NCBI GenBank assembly: GCA_027886185.1
Contig: WOAB01000127.1
Location: forward strand, 2,108,001 to 2,172,000
Length of the DNA stretch: 64,000 bases
Source: Rheum nobile
Taxonomy: Eukaryota > Streptophyta > Magnoliopsida > Caryophyllales > Polygonaceae
Direction: 5' to 3'
Position 1 is the first letter of the stretch. Each line of letters starts with the position of its first letter. Below, piece after piece: positions 33,441-46,115 of the stretch. A program made the translations under genes and the position numbers. Under the pieces are notes generated by a model. That model was not told the origin of the DNA and did not search any database. It saw only the letters and a program-made list of their open reading frames with translations.

Positions 33441-34799
33441 TAAGTGTAAAAATAATATTTGAACAATTTTTTTATTTAAAATTTTAGGTAGAAATGTGAA
33501 ATAATAGGGACATTGTATAAGATAGTTGCATAAAGTAAATGAAGATGAAAAATTCATTTCTTCATAGTCAAATTGAAATTGTGATTATTTTTGAATAATG
33601 AGATTTATGATATACGAACTATATCTTATGACATTGTGTAAAATTATTCGAACTTAGAGACATTTTCAAGAAATGACTTGTTTAACAAGTTGATGATGAC
33701 AAAACAATCAAAATTTAGACTAATAATGATGTGAATATGGACCAAATCAAGAACACCAACCATATTATCTTTGAGGATGTTGGAGACAAAGTCGAGGACG
33801 ACGCCACATTGCGCACGCTTGCCTGATAAATCAACTTTTCCTTGCATGCGTATGAGTTCTTGAGCCAGGATCAAGGCTATGAACTTCTTGTCCATAACAA
33901 AGAGCACAACCAAGTTACCAACTCCTTAATCGTTCAAAGGCTCATTCATAAATCGAAGGCCAAAACGCATGCTCATGCCTCTCTAATTGCCTTCTCTTGC
34001 GTTTATATCGGCCAAGTGGTCAGCTTGGACACCTTCCATTTCTTGGACCGTTTGGAGGCTATAGTCATCAGATCGAGGTTGGAAATATCTTTGCTAGATC
34101 TATGACTTTCATGTTCGACACTTTTCCAGAAGCTTCCTCGATGATGACTTAAAATGACCATTTTTACCTCAATCCAGATTCTGCTAGGATTACAAGGCCG
34201 AGTCCATTAAACTCACCAGGGCCTATCTTCATGTCCCATGGCCGACCGCTGTCATAGGCTATATATAGATGTTTTTATTCTCATTTTAGGGTTACCCAAG
34301 GCAAAGGAAAGAACCAAGTGGTTTTTTTGTTTTCCCCCTCTATTTTGAAGTTGTTTCAATTTCATACATCTAGTTTGTAAATTTGTTGGTGAATTCCAAT
34401 TTTAATTTTGTGGTGCCTCTCAAGACCACCCTTGATTGTATATTTGGTGGACCCATCCAATGCTTCGATCAAGTCGAGTCAATTCAAGCGTTGGTGGACC
34501 TCTCCATTGTTTTAGTTGAATCAACCCTCAAGCTACCTTGGTGGTGCCTATGAAAGATCTTGTTCGATTCTTTAATATCTTATGGTAGATTTTTCAAGAT
34601 TGTTGATTACATATCCCAACTGAAAAATCAGAAATACACATCCAAAGTGATTCAACAATTTCCTCCTATCCAAAGTCAACGGAAATTTCCTCCAAAGTGC
34701 CTCCACACGTAGAAGATTCCAACGAGACTTGAAGTTGACGTCTTGCGTCAAACACCAACGCCTCTGTGCATATGGGAATCACATCAGATAATTGGGTAC
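33441..34799. other. No supported gene; possible LTR fragment near 34200-34600
   Basis: Short ORFs on both strands (33644-34105) have no recognisable domain. Around 34258 there is a TATA-like CTATATATAGATG followed by repeated GGTGGTGCCT and GGTGGACC phrases, which could be U3/R of an LTR, but I found no boundaries. Confidence 0.3.
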
Positions 34800-35950
34800 T
34801 GCCATTTCCGCTTGTGAACAATGGTAGGAAACACAATTGCGACAATGTTTACCAAGCGATATTGTGATCAATACTACGCAATATGATAACATACAACTAT
34901 TCAAGACATAATGTACATGAGATCAAGGAAAAATTTATTTGGTTTCCAATACTTTCGCTATGGAACTCATCACGATTAGGTTGTGCAACCGGAAAGTGAG
35001 ATTGCATGGATATGGAAATTGGCCACATTTTCCAAAAGTCAAAATATTGGTGGTGTATTTGGCATTGCATGTGTGACCATCATCATGAAAATATTCAACA
35101 TCTTTTTATAAAGTGTTCCAGTACCAGACTTCAGATTGGAAAAATCAATATGATGTTTGCTCAAGTAATACAAAATATTGATACTACAAATAAAAGACCA
35201 ATAGAAATCTTTGTTGATCTTGGGAATACTTTGACTAGTAAAAAAAACATCGAATTAGCAATAATTTGGTGGTGTATTTGGCATTATACAATACTATTTT
35301 CCAACAAAATGCAAATGATATCATTAAGGATATGGAAGGATACACAAGACAACATCTGAAAATTTGGAGTAGAACAAAAAAGATAGAGAATGATGACCAA
35401 GCCCTGCAAATTCCAAATCCTAGTAGAAAAGAAAGAAAGAAAGAAAAAAAACATTCACTAAACAAGACCGCATTGATACTTCCAAGATCAATTTTGACAA
35501 ATCTAAGAAAAGTTGCGGTGAAATAACTTGGGGATTTAATAATAGAGACCATTTGGAAAACCTATCCATATCGATGCAGACAAATGTGGTACATATTTCA
35601 AACTCATAGCTTAAGCTATTGCCTTAGAAATGGTATTATTTAAGCTAAACAATTTGGAACAAGGAAAATTGAAACTGAAGAACCTATGGTTTATTAACTT
35701 GATTAAGTGAATCTGGAATTGCTCTTTGGGAAATGAAGATGATCATCTCGGATATCCTGATTCACTTAAAATCTTTTTTGGCAGTTCAGATTACTCATAC
35801 TTTCAATGAAGTGGACCATGTCGCGAATAAAACCGCAACTCTTATTTACTAATTTTGACTGGAAATTATTCAGAACTGAAATACTAATACACAAGAATGC
35901 TCTCAGTTGGCCTTCTAGTCGTAATTGAGGGTAATCCAATTCTTACCTAA
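34800..35950 (+). pseudogene. LINE 3' remnant (zinc-finger and C-terminal part of ORF2)
   Basis: The plus-strand reading around 34960-35360 contains a zf-RVT-like pattern (DHHHENIQHLFIKCSS) and the following AIIWWCIWHYTILFSNK block typical of LINE reverse-transcriptase C-termini. Frames are broken after 35360. An A-run at 35948 could be the old poly(A) tail. No reverse transcriptase core is left upstream. Confidence 0.5.
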
Positions 35951-36089
35951 TAAAAAAATGATGTCACAAATTCTTTGTGTTACTCCATTCTTCTTCAATA
36001 TACTCCCATCTAGAGATTTTGTAGGAAGAAATTTACAGAACGAGATTCAGAAATAATAATAACCTCTAATATATAATTTCCTTCTTGTA

Positions 36090-36263
36090 TTTTTTTGGGT
36101 TAATAGCCCAGTTCAATTGGCTAGAGTTGCTCTATGTTTGAACCGAGTATTGTGTGGTCAATTTAAGGGGTAGACCCTTCTACTCACAAATGAATCCATA
36201 CTGTCAAGAAGATTCAAACTTGAATGTCTGGGAATGGGCCTAGCATCATAGCCACTAGACCAA
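36090..36263 (-). mobile_element. tRNA-derived SINE candidate
   Basis: On minus it starts TGGTCTAGTGGCTATGATG (box A-like) with a degenerate box B AGTTTGAATCT about 45 bp on. A body of about 100 bp follows, and the element ends in a short A-run (T7 at 36090-36096 on plus). The 3' part read on plus also has a tRNA-like phrase (GGTTCAAAC on minus). Target duplications are not evident. Confidence 0.45.
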
Positions 36264-36889
36264 TTTATCATCCGTTCATTTTTTTTGCAACTATATATCG
36301 TATCGAAGAAAGTTAAAATACTTCATGTAAAATCCACAAATTGAATTAACCAAACCAAGATAGTTTTTAAATTATCTCAAAAATGTATAGCACGTACGTG
36401 GACTTTTTCTGAAGTTAATTTAACAAGGATGTTATCTGCATATTTTTTCTATTTACACACAAGAGTGGCACACATCACAAATGTGTAACCATCGGGTATG
36501 CGTGTCGGCTTATTTGTCTTGGAATCCAACAAAAATACCAGATAGGAAACCATGTACACATACTCATTCAGGAAGAGTAAGCATTTCATATTGGAACTCA
36601 TTTAGGATGGGCACGTGTTGTGGATGCATGTCCATCGGTAAAATTTGTAACGGTCGAATATTAGAGCCTATAAGTACCTAGCTCATTACAAAATTGGCCT
36701 TACCCATTCTTAATCATTTCGATTTTTTTTTGTTTCTCTTCCAAATTTCCATTAAAGTAATGTCATCTAGTGGTGGAGAGTCATTTTCTAGTGTAGAAGT
36801 ACAAGGAGAATTTTGGAACATCGGTTTGGATGTATTACCGTGAAAGTCAATTTAGATTTCTATAAAGTAAATTTAGTTGTATATATTAT
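36264..36889 (+). other. No firm gene; small ORF 36760-36843
   Basis: A possible TATA (CCTATAAGTA near 36670), T-rich leader and ATG at 36760 open a 27-codon ORF starting MSSSGGESFSSVEVQGEF, then a stop. It looks like the first exon of something, but no continuation is recognisable. Confidence 0.25.
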
Positions 36890-37290
36890 GAAAGACGTTA
36901 AGCAATTGTCTAGGAGACAAACTGAAATATATGTATTTGAATTTAATAATGTTGTTATATACTTCATTTTAAGAATGATATCTAAGTTAAGAATGGATTG
37001 ATATCTTGTTAGACCGATTTATAAGTTAGGTATGAAATTGATAAATATGTATTTTGATTTTCAATTTTTATTATATACTTCATTTAAGGAATGCTGTATA
37101 GTCCATTTAGTTATGAAACTATATTTTCTTAGACCGATTTATAAGTTACATATGAAATTGAAAAAATATGTATTTCAATTTAAAATGTTAATTTAAGGGA
37201 TGACAGTATGAGTTGATATTTTGTTAGACTTATTAATAAGTTAGTTATGCAATTGAGAAATATGTATTTTGGTTTATCGAATGATTATAA
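36890..37290 (+). repeat. Degenerate tandem repeat, about 95-125-bp units
   Basis: A block built on GACCGATTTATAAGTTA...ATGAAATTG...AATATGTATTT recurs at about 37010, 37132 and 37226, with a partial earlier copy at about 36930. Linking phrases ATATACTTCATTTTAAGAATG and ATATACTTCATTTAAGGAATG also repeat. Confidence 0.6.
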
Positions 37291-37597
37291 ACATTTACCC
37301 ACAGGTGTATTTGAAAAATATGTAGGGATATTCATTTAATTGAAATACATCGAATGTAAGAAACTTATGTATTTGCAAAAAAAAACATCCATATGCACGG
37401 TAATTCCTTTGATTTTGTAAGCATATATTATTTGGTACGTTGGGAAGATTTTCCATATTACTTTCATAATGACTTTGTGTGCGTTAGTCCAAAGAACATA
37501 GTAACCACTGTGAGAGCTAGGGTTTCCTTGCCGGTGTGCGAGATTCACCACCTTTGTTTCGGTTTCTGCATCTGAGTAATAAGGGTTTGGAAGTCTG

Positions 37598-38700
37598 ATG
37601 GCCACGGGATCGACATCGGGGTCGGAGGGACGAAGAAATATTCATTTGACGGAGGAAGAATGCACTGTGGTGGTTGACAAGAGAGTGGGAGAGGATCTTC
37701 CTAGCAATGGGACGCTGACATTGGTGGGTTCCCTATTAACTTCACGGCCTTTCAATTCATACGCTCTCAAGGCTACGATGAAAGGAGCTTCGAGATAATT
37801 TGTTCGTATTCCAGTTTGCTGATCTTGGAGACAAAGAGAGGGTTATGAAGGGAGGTCCTTAGGCTTTCGACCGCTCCCTTTTGGTACTGCGAGAACCCGA
37901 AATTGAGCAGCCCTCGAAGATGATCTTTGATAAGGCAGATTTCTGGGTCCGTTTATATGATTTACCGTTGGCGGCCATGTCAGTTGAGATCGCTAAGGCT
38001 ATATGAGCGTCTTTGGGGGGTCTAGTGGAAGTTGATGACTCCGAATTACTTCTCTGTGGGAGATTAATTACTTCGAATTAGAGTTTCTGTGGACCTGCGT
38101 AAACCCCTCAGGCATGGTGTGATGATAATGCTAGAAGGGAAAAGAATGTGGATTGATATCAAATATGAACGTCTTCCCAATTTTTGCTACACCTGTGGTT
38201 GTCTTGGTCACCTGGATCTTGAGTGTGAGAATGAGGAAGCGAAAGGGATGCATAACGAATATGGAGAATGGCTACGGGCGTCCCCAACGAAACCGCAAGA
38301 TCGATCGTCTTTGGAAAAGGAGAAAGATTTGGAGTTCATGAGGGCGCTGCAAGGAAACTTGGGTAAAAGAGGAATGCGGTCTCAAACTGTTGCAGAGGGT
38401 ATAGGCAGTTGCAGGAAATCTCTTTCCCAGATGTTGGAAGAGGCTGACGCTGCAAATGTTGCTGTGGACAAGGATGGCCCGACTTTAAATCTGGCGGACG
38501 AGGCTGCTGTGCTAACAGTGAGTACATTGGGTTTGGGGGGTGAAAATGCCATGCAGAATATTGTGCATGCAGATAGAGCACAAGAACCAAGGCAAGAGAA
38601 TGCACTTATTAAAGGGAAGGAAGTTTTTGATATTGAGACTTCAGTGGATGTGTCTCCAGGAAAAAAAGGGAAGGAAGAGTTGGAAAAGGGCAGCCCGTGA
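37598..38700 (+). pseudogene. LINE 2 ORF1 (DUF4283, CCHC)
   Basis: Starts MATGSTSGSEGRR. The DUF4283 region continues in another frame over about 37800-38080 (FDRSLLVLREPE...FWVRLYDLP), with stops and a frameshift near 37797 and 38080. The intact last part (38089-38700) carries the zinc knuckle CYTCGCLGHLDLEC with all four ligands. This would be the RNA-binding protein of the LINE. Confidence 0.75.
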
Positions 38701-38911
38701 GGGGGGGGGGGGGGGGTGGTGCGAACGAGGAATGGATTAAGGGAGGAGGCTATCTTAGAAAGAGGAAAAAGGGGTTGGAGCTCGGACTGAATGGTTATGG
38801 GGAAGTTCTGATGTCCAATGGAATGTCTATTAACAATGTGGAAAAGAGGAGAAAGACACTTGAGGCTTCTTCAACAGTTGCGATTTCGGCGGGGAAGGAT
38901 GGAGTCCTTCC

Positions 38912-41900
38912 TTGCCGGACGTCATGAATATTATAAGCTACAACTGCCGGGGATTGGGGAAGGCCCAGGCAGTTGCCAGACTCATCACTTTGGTGAGACG
39001 GGAGGCCCCGAAGGTTCTTTTTCTTATGGAAACAAAGTGTGATCGGAAGTCTATGGAGGTAATTCAACGTAAATTAGGGTTTAAATTTGGTTTCTCGGTG
39101 TATTGCGTTGGTCGATCGGGTGGCCTTAGTTTGATGTGGGAGGAGGATGTTTATTTGACCATTCGATCGTATACAATGCACCACATTGATGCTTCACTCT
39201 CTTTTGGTCAGTTGTCACACGCATGCAGGTTAACGGGGGTGTATGGCTGGTCTAGAAAGGAGGAAAAGTACTTAACATTTGATTTGATGAAAAGGTTGTT
39301 TGAGGATTCTCACGGGCCTTAGTGTTGTTTGGGGGATTTCAATCATCTTTTCAATCTTGGTGACAAGGATGGTGGTGCGGAGGTTGACCTTTGTTCGGTG
39401 TTGGATTTTAGGACTGCCATAGAGGAGTGTGATATGAGGATCCTTTCGGGCTCAACTTTCACGTGGGACAATGGCCGGCTGGGTGAGGATTTCATTCAAG
39501 AGAGAATCGATCTCGGTTTTGCAAACGAGTCTTTTCTAAGCTTGTTCCCGAATGCTTGTATTTTCCATTTGGATAGATGTGGGTCTGATCATGTCCCTAT
39601 ACGTCTTACTCTCAACCCGGATGATTTGGATGCTCGACCTCCTAAAGGCGCCCGACCTTTCCGATTTGAAGCAATGTGGTTGGATGATGAGTCATGCTCA
39701 GAAGTGGTTTGAAACGCGTGGGGTAACCCGGGGATGTTGGGGTCGAACCTGAGTATTATGGGAAAGGTATCGAGATGTGGTGAGGACCTTAAGGCATGGG
39801 ACTTTGCTGTGTTTGGAAATGTTAACCGGGAGCTTCGCAAAGTCCGGGAGGAACTGCGAGAGATGGGGAAACATGGAATGACGGGGGAGCTTGTGAGACA
39901 ACGTAGGGTGTTGGAAGCTAGGGAGCGGGAGCTGATGAGAAGGGAGGAGGCGATGTGGCTGCAACGATCCAAAGCTAACGAGTTCACATGGGGTGATTAA
40001 GAAATTCGTGGACGTTAACGGGCTGGAGTGGAGATCCTTTGAGGGGAAAGCAAAGGTTGCTATCGACTATTTCCAAACCCTTTTTGCTTCCGATGTCAGA
40101 GCTGCTGCAGAGGTGGCCTCTTAAGGAATCGAGTCGTTATTATCGGGCGGGGATAATTCAGTTCTCTTGCATCTGTTTACACCAGAAGAGATCAAGGCGG
40201 CTCTTTTTTCCATGCACCCCACAAAATCACCTAGTCCCAATGGTATGTCTGCCCTTTTCTATCAGAAATTTTGGCATATTGTTGGTGATGATGTTACTAC
40301 ATTTGTCATTTCTATTCTTAAGGGAGCTGATTTTCCAACCTCTTTTAACCATACTTTTATTAGCCTGATCCCAAAGATTAAGTAGCCTTGCAGGATGAAG
40401 GATTTGAGACCTATCAGTCTCTGTAACGTTCTTTACAAGATTATTTCTAAGGTTCTATCTAACAGGTTGAAGCGGTGTCTTAATAAGTTGGTTTCTCAGA
40501 GTCAGAGTGCTTTTGTTCCTGGAAGGTTGATTACAGATAATGTGTTGGCGGCTTTTGAGATTTTTCACCACATGAAGAACAAGCGTTCGGGCGAAAGGAG
40601 TATTTGGCTCTCAAGCTGGAATTGGCCAAGGCTTATGACATAGTTGAATGGGGATTCCCGGAACATTGTATGCGGAAGCTGGGCTTTGCGGATAGATGGA
40701 TTGCACTTATTATGAGGTGTGTGTCGACCATTTCTTTTTCAGTTCTTGTTGGGGGACGACCGACTCGATCTTTTGTCCTATCTCGAGGACTCCGACAAGG
40801 GGATCCGTTGTCCCCGTTTTTGTTTCTGTTGTGCGCTGAGGGTTTATCCGGAATGTTGCGGTTCAGCGAGAATTGTAATCGGCTTTAAGGGAGCCGTATT
40901 GCTCGTTTCGCCCCGTCGGTCTCACATTTTTTTTTACTGATGATAGCATATTGTTCGCTAAAGCTACTTGTCAACAGAGCTATGAGATTGCTAATATCCT
41001 CCGGGTATACGGAGTTGCATCGGGCCAACAAGTGAACTTTGCAAAATCTGAGCTATCATTTAGCAAGAATGTGAATGTGGATCGTCGTGTTGAGATCGGG
41101 AGCATCCTAGGTGTGAGGGAGGTTGATAAACATGAGAGGTACTTGGGTTTACCTACGATGGTGGGTAGATCGAAGAAAGTGATTTTTGGGCATATTAAGG
41201 AGAGGATCTTGAACAAAATAGGGGGTTGGAAAGCTAAGAATCTCTCTAGAGCCGGCAAAGAGGTTCTTCTTAAGGCGGTGGCTCAAGCTATTCCGAATTA
41301 CACTATGTCATGCTTTCTTCTCCCTGATGGTCTCTGCAAGGAGATTGAACAGATCATGTGCAAATTCTGGTAGGGCGATAACAATGGGAGCTCCAAAATT
41401 CATTGGTTTAGCTGGAAACGAATGTGTCTTCCTAAATGTAAGGATGGCTTGGGTTTTAGGGATATGGCAAACTTCAATCGAGCTCTTCTCGCAAAGCAGG
41501 CTTGGCGCATCTTACAAGACCCAAACACACTTCTTGCAAGGTTGCTTCGGGCTAAATATTACCCTCGCTCTTGTTTTATGACTGCCTCCTTGGGGGTTGC
41601 ACCTAGTTTCACCTGGAGGAGCTTATTACAAGGCCGTGATACTTTGGATTTGGGGCTTCTGTGGAGCATTGGTAATGGTAGTTCCGTGGAGATTTGGAAG
41701 GACAAGTGGTTGTCGAGACCGTATAGCTTCAAGCCGGTTTTGAGACATTCTCCTACTCCAGAAGTTTCCAAGGTTATTGATCTTATTGACTGGAATCAGG
41801 GATGCTGGCGATCGGATCTGGTTAGGGATTTGTTTGTTCCTTGTGATGCGGAGCTTATCTTGCAGATGCGCTTATTCGACCCCTTGGTGAATGATTATCA

Positions 41901-42970
41901 TATTTGGTTTTATTCCAAAGATGGCATTTTCACTGTTCGTTCGGCATACCATATATTGGTGCAAAATGAGCTTAACTCCGCAGGCCTCTCCTCGTCGTCT
42001 AATGCGTCGTCTCAAGAGGGTATTTGGAAGAAATTGTGGAGTCTTGACGTCCTCCCCAGAATTCGATCCTTCGGGTGGCGGGCCTGCCGCAATGCCTTGC
42101 CCACAAAGCAGAATTTGCGTTGGCGACAAATCACTTCGGATGACTTTTGTGAGTTTTGTGGACGTGTTGAATCTGGCTTTCACGCGTTGTTTCAATGTGT
42201 TGAAGCTCGAAAATTTTGGAGCTGTGTTCCATCGTTGAATGGGGTGGGTGGCCTATCCTCTTCGGTATTGGATTTTTTTGGTCATGTCCTTGCGCAGGCT
42301 ATAGATGCAGATTGTGAGCTTTGGGCTGGCATCTTCTGGACGGTTTGGACGGCTCATAACAAACGCATATTTGAGGGGGTGGTAACTGATCCCGTAAGAG
42401 CTATAGAGGACTGCAGGGTGATGATTTCAGAATTCAAGAGTAGTAAGCTGCGACTGAAGGTGGGAGTCTCGACAAACGTCTCTCCGGCGAAGTGGGTCAA
42501 GCTGCAGCTGGGAACTCTTAAGATCAATTGTGACGCTGTTGTCTCAGTCGATCTCGGCTGCGAAATTAGCTTCGTTGTGCGGGATTCTGCTGGCACTACT
42601 CTCCTTTACGGTTGTCGACGCTTGTCCCCAATGAATGATGTGGAAATGGTCGAGGCTGAAGCGATCAAATGTGTTGCTTGGATCATGACATCTCCTACAT
42701 TCAGGTTGAATTAGATTGTGCATCACTGGTTTCAAAATTGCAACGGCGGAGCTCACTTAAAGGCCCCTTAAATGTACTAATCTCTCACATTTTGCAACTG
42801 AGCTCTTCTTTTGTGCAGTGCTCCTGGTCTCACATAAGAAGAACTGGGAATTTGGTTGCCCACTACTTAGCTCAAATTAGACCATCAATTGATAATGTTG
42901 TATGCTTTCCTTGTACTTTTCCTTTAGTCCTCCAAGACTTATTGTTATCTGATTCATGCTCTAATTAATA
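38912..42970 (+). pseudogene. LINE 2 ORF2 (endonuclease, reverse transcriptase, zf-RVT, RNase H)
   Basis: The endonuclease (about 38920-39710) keeps YNCRGLG, FLMETK and LGDFN, with one nonsense codon (TAG 39320-39322) just before LGDFN; the GSDHVP motif follows. The reverse transcriptase (about 40170-41000) keeps GLRQGDPLSPFLF and a TDDS at the catalytic Asp pair beside a frame-breaking T10 run near 40927. The long open part 41422-42714 holds the zf-RVT finger CEFCGRVESGFHALFQC and the first half of an RNase H (LKINCDAVVS...EAEAIK). The RNase H continues in another frame from about 42670. At least five frame changes make it non-functional. Confidence 0.85.
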
Positions 42971-43011
42971 TTAGTATTTGTTTTCCGCTAAAAAAAAATA
43001 TAGAACATAGT

Positions 43012-43213
43012 TGCCTGGACTAAGCAACAAGGTCAAGAAAGGACAATGGTTCAAACAAATCAAAACTCAAATCCCATTAATGGTTAGACTTACTTGTTAG
43101 AAGTTCGGTCCTTATAGATTTAGAAAGAAGATATTGACAAACGAAGATTTAAAAAATCTTCTAGACAAGTGTGCCAAACCAACATACAGAAGTGCAATTG
43201 TCTATTTGAGTTA
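43012..43213. other. Short flank between LINE 2 and Sirevirus B
   Basis: No gene recognised. Its last bases (AGTTA, 43209-43213) are the left target site of Sirevirus B. It may belong with the element fragment that resumes at 49052. Confidence 0.35.
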
Positions 43214-44136
43214 TGTTGGATCGTTAGAGTTACGTCTGAGGGAACAAAGGCTTTGTTCCCACAGAAGGCACAGCGGATTAAAAACAGCAAGAAAGATAAC
43301 AGAACGAACTCACGATATATAGTGGAAACCCTGATTGGCAAAACTAGCTTCTCAAGGAAAAATCACTACCTTCAAGCTTCCCGCTTGAGAGGATTTTGAA
43401 GCGTCTACTTGTCTTATTGAGATCTTGTTCGATTACACTTGTATCCTGGACTCCAACCTCTAGACTTCCCACCTAGATTTGAAACCTCTTCTACACGATG
43501 AATCGAATTCAACCCTCAAAGACTTACAAACACTTCACTCTCTTTTTCTTCTCAACTGAACGCTCTCAGTTATTCTTTTTCCTCTTCGTGGTTACATAGA
43601 AATAAATCCATACTTCTATTAAATACAACTCGGCAAAACCCTAATTGTAACAAGATAATCCTATCTTCCTAAACTTGGTAACAAGATGATATTAATTGAT
43701 TTGAAGAATATTATCTTAACAACCGATATTATCTAAGGAAATAATTCCTAAGATAATATTAACGGATTAAGATAAGATTCTTCTCTCTCCAAATATATTA
43801 TCTTAGGAAAGTTTTCCTAAGATAACACATTCGGATTCTCTCTCCAAATCTTCTTTTCGGCGAGATCCTTCTAGCCGAAATCCTATCCTTTGACCGCGTG
43901 ATTTCCTTTGATTTGTTTCCATAATCGTCACGCTGAATTTCTTCCTTCCATTCGCAGCTTTGATCTTGTTCGTCACTACAGTTCCTTGAGAGGTAACAAA
44001 GTACATGAACAGAGCTTTGTTCCCTCTACGATCCTTTGCCGCAATGGTTCCCTGTAACAACTGTCTTTGTTCCTGAAACACTTAGTACCCATATTAGTTG
44101 AATGTTTGTTACCATCAAAACCTAAGGAATTCAACA
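43214..44136 (-). repeat. Sirevirus B 3' LTR
   Basis: Plus-strand ends TGTTGGATCG and GGAATTCAACA; followed on plus by AATTCCCCCTTTTTGATGGTG, the polypurine tract on minus. Confidence 0.9.
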
Positions 44137-44325
44137 AATTCCCCCTTTTTGATGGTGACAAACACCCTTGACAATAAAGCATACACGTACGAGATAAAGA
44201 CAGTTATGGAGAGAAAGTCTTCCCACTAAGACAATATTAGTTCCCCCTCAACTCAGCAACATATGAAACCATGTTCTGTTCCCCCTCAACCAAAGCTACC
44301 TGTCATTTTCCCCCTTTTGGCATCA
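44137..44325 (-). promoter_or_regulatory. Array of polypurine tracts, Sirevirus B
   Basis: On minus, purine runs ending GGGGGAA(T/C) at about 44138, 44241 and 44279, and GGGGGAAAA at 44308 preceded by GATGATGCC. Same layout as in Sireviruses A and D. Confidence 0.55.
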
Positions 44326-44552
44326 TCAAAAACATAAGTAAAGAGATAGAGAGAAAAAGACCACAGCAGGATAAGCAAAACAACCCCTTTTGCATTAGAT
44401 TGAAACGCACAAACATAGACTGCATGTAAAGACAACTACAAAATGAGCACATGTAACACATATGATTAACATGCCAATCATTGCAAACACATGAAACAGA
44501 AGCAAAGAAAAGCAAAGTAGTAGGGGAAGATGTGCTGGGAACAAAAGAGGGA

Positions 44553-45029
44553 TTAGTTAGCCAGAGAAAGACGAATCAAGCACCACTGGTGTCTGCAGAG
44601 GGAGCTGAAATATGAATAGCAATTTAGGCATTCACTTACTCCGTAAGACGCCTTTGTTGTTCTGCCAACAGAGATATTGCGCGAGATAAACTTCTCACGG
44701 ACCTTCCTCAAATCAGATTCCACCTTTTGTTCCCCCTCAGAGTCTGCACCTTCAGACTCTTCTACCTCCACACCAGCTTCCATCTCACGTCTAACCTTGA
44801 CCCAACCAACACCTTCTTGTAACACAAACTGCTTCTTGTGTAGCTTACTAGCATCCTGCCGCCGGTAGAAGAAAGATTCATTTGTCCCCTCTTTGTGTTC
44901 CTTGTGGTGTTCCAGTTTTTTTTTTTTTTTTTTTTTTTTTGAAACAGCACACGGGAGTAACATGACAACTTTGCAGAGAACGCCATAGATATGAGGGGGG
45001 GGGGGGGAAACACAAGAATCCTTTTTCAT
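44553..45029 (-). pseudogene. Remnant of third-ORF region, Sirevirus B
   Basis: A 158-codon minus ORF containing a lysine run from a T22 tract (44918-44939), then a basic and acidic stretch (VEESEGADSEGEQKVESDLRK). Its position matches the env-like ORF of A and D, but I cannot align a conserved domain. A G12 homopolymer borders it at 44996-45007. It may encode nothing. Confidence 0.3.
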
Positions 45030-46115
45030 ATCTTTTCAAGTATTAAGGATAATGATCCCAATCTTCTTCTTTCCTTCTTTTACCAAAGATCACAACCAAT
45101 AAGATATCTTCCAAAAATAGATCTTGTAAAAGATTCTGTCCAAACCCATCAAAGCCCACAAAATCTCAAGAGCAAAAACCATCACGCAACCACCACATCA
45201 CCTTTTATGCACGAACACTTCTCAAGCAGTTGCAAGCCATCATTACACATCATACCTGTCAAATCCCAGCCACAGACCACAGAGGCGACAATTCGTATTC
45301 TCGACTTTCCGAAAAAGTAGAGGAGTGTGATGCGGGGGTAATGTTACCAGAGAGGGTACAAAGAACATCACACATAAACATATACGAGAATTTTTAATAA
45401 TGTTTAATCATGAATGAGAGGCTCCCAGATGTGGATGATTAGAGGGGCTCATAGGAAGCATCAAGCATGATGGCTAATGTAAGCTGTAGAGTCAACAATC
45501 ATTTGGGCTTATAATGAGGGATCAATGCATCAAGTTGACTCTTTTGGGCCGAAAGAAAGCTGAATCATGTATTAACAAGATAGCATAGAGAATCATGCAT
45601 GCAATTTTGCACATTAGTGAAGTATTAGCATGAGTTTAAGCAAGGCGTTCAACAAATGATCAAGAGAATGAATGCCGATCAAGACATGATGATTAACCTT
45701 TCACACTTTACCATGTAATTTAGCCAATCATTGAGGGAACACAACAAATAGACATGTGGTTAATGGAACAAACCAGGCTTCGTATGAAACTGAATGTAGA
45801 GTTCCCCAACAGGTGTCTTAATGAGAAAACTGGCGTTTGATTCTTTGTTTCACGAGAATTCCTGTATGCCAATCTTTCTCCACACAGTGATGTCTTTTCT
45901 AGATGTACATGGTACCTGAATTTTCAAACAAGGAACAATTTAGTCATTAAGCCTTTATCCACATCTCCATTTCCTTTACCTTTGCCACCAGGCCTTAGAG
46001 TCTCAAATATTCCTGCAGAAGTGAGGTGAGACTCGCTTTGTTCTCTGTCAGGTAACTGAACTTAATACGAGTGAAATACCGGGAACTTTCCTCACTTTAT
46101 CCTGCACAGAAAGAG
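45030..46115 (-). other. Gap where pol is absent, Sirevirus B
   Basis: No copia domain in any frame. It contains the 18-bp block TAGCCAATCATTGAGGGA (45721-45738), identical to one in Sirevirus D at 54749-54766, and the TATAAGCC box at 45491-45518. A TATA-like ATAAAAG lies at 45202-45208 on minus. So the pol-to-third-ORF non-coding module was kept while pol was lost. Confidence 0.6.
45491..45518 (-). promoter_or_regulatory. Conserved TATAAGCC box, Sirevirus B
   Basis: Plus: AACAATCATTTGGGCTTATA then ATGAG; same block as in A and D. GGCTTATA is at 45506-45513. Confidence 0.5.

Larger units (their letters stand above)
37503..43001 (+). mobile_element. Degraded LINE 2, full-length, RNase H-bearing type
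   Basis: A 5.5-kb plus-strand non-LTR element flanked by 10-bp duplications AGAACATAGT (37493-37502 and 43002-43011), with an A-run at 42989-42998. It contains ORF1 with DUF4283 and a CCHC knuckle, then ORF2 with endonuclease, reverse transcriptase, zf-RVT and a C-terminal RNase H. It is from a different lineage than LINE 1, which has no RNase H. Many stops and frameshifts show it is older. A run of 17 G at 38702-38718 interrupts the ORF1 end. Confidence 0.8.

Noticed and set aside
33199..33557. Gly/Pro-rich ORFs on both strands
   Set aside because: They are translations of the GC-rich arm of the hAT MITE.
38696..39042. Glycine-rich ORFs in several frames
   Set aside because: They arise from the G17 homopolymer and shadow the LINE 2 endonuclease frame.
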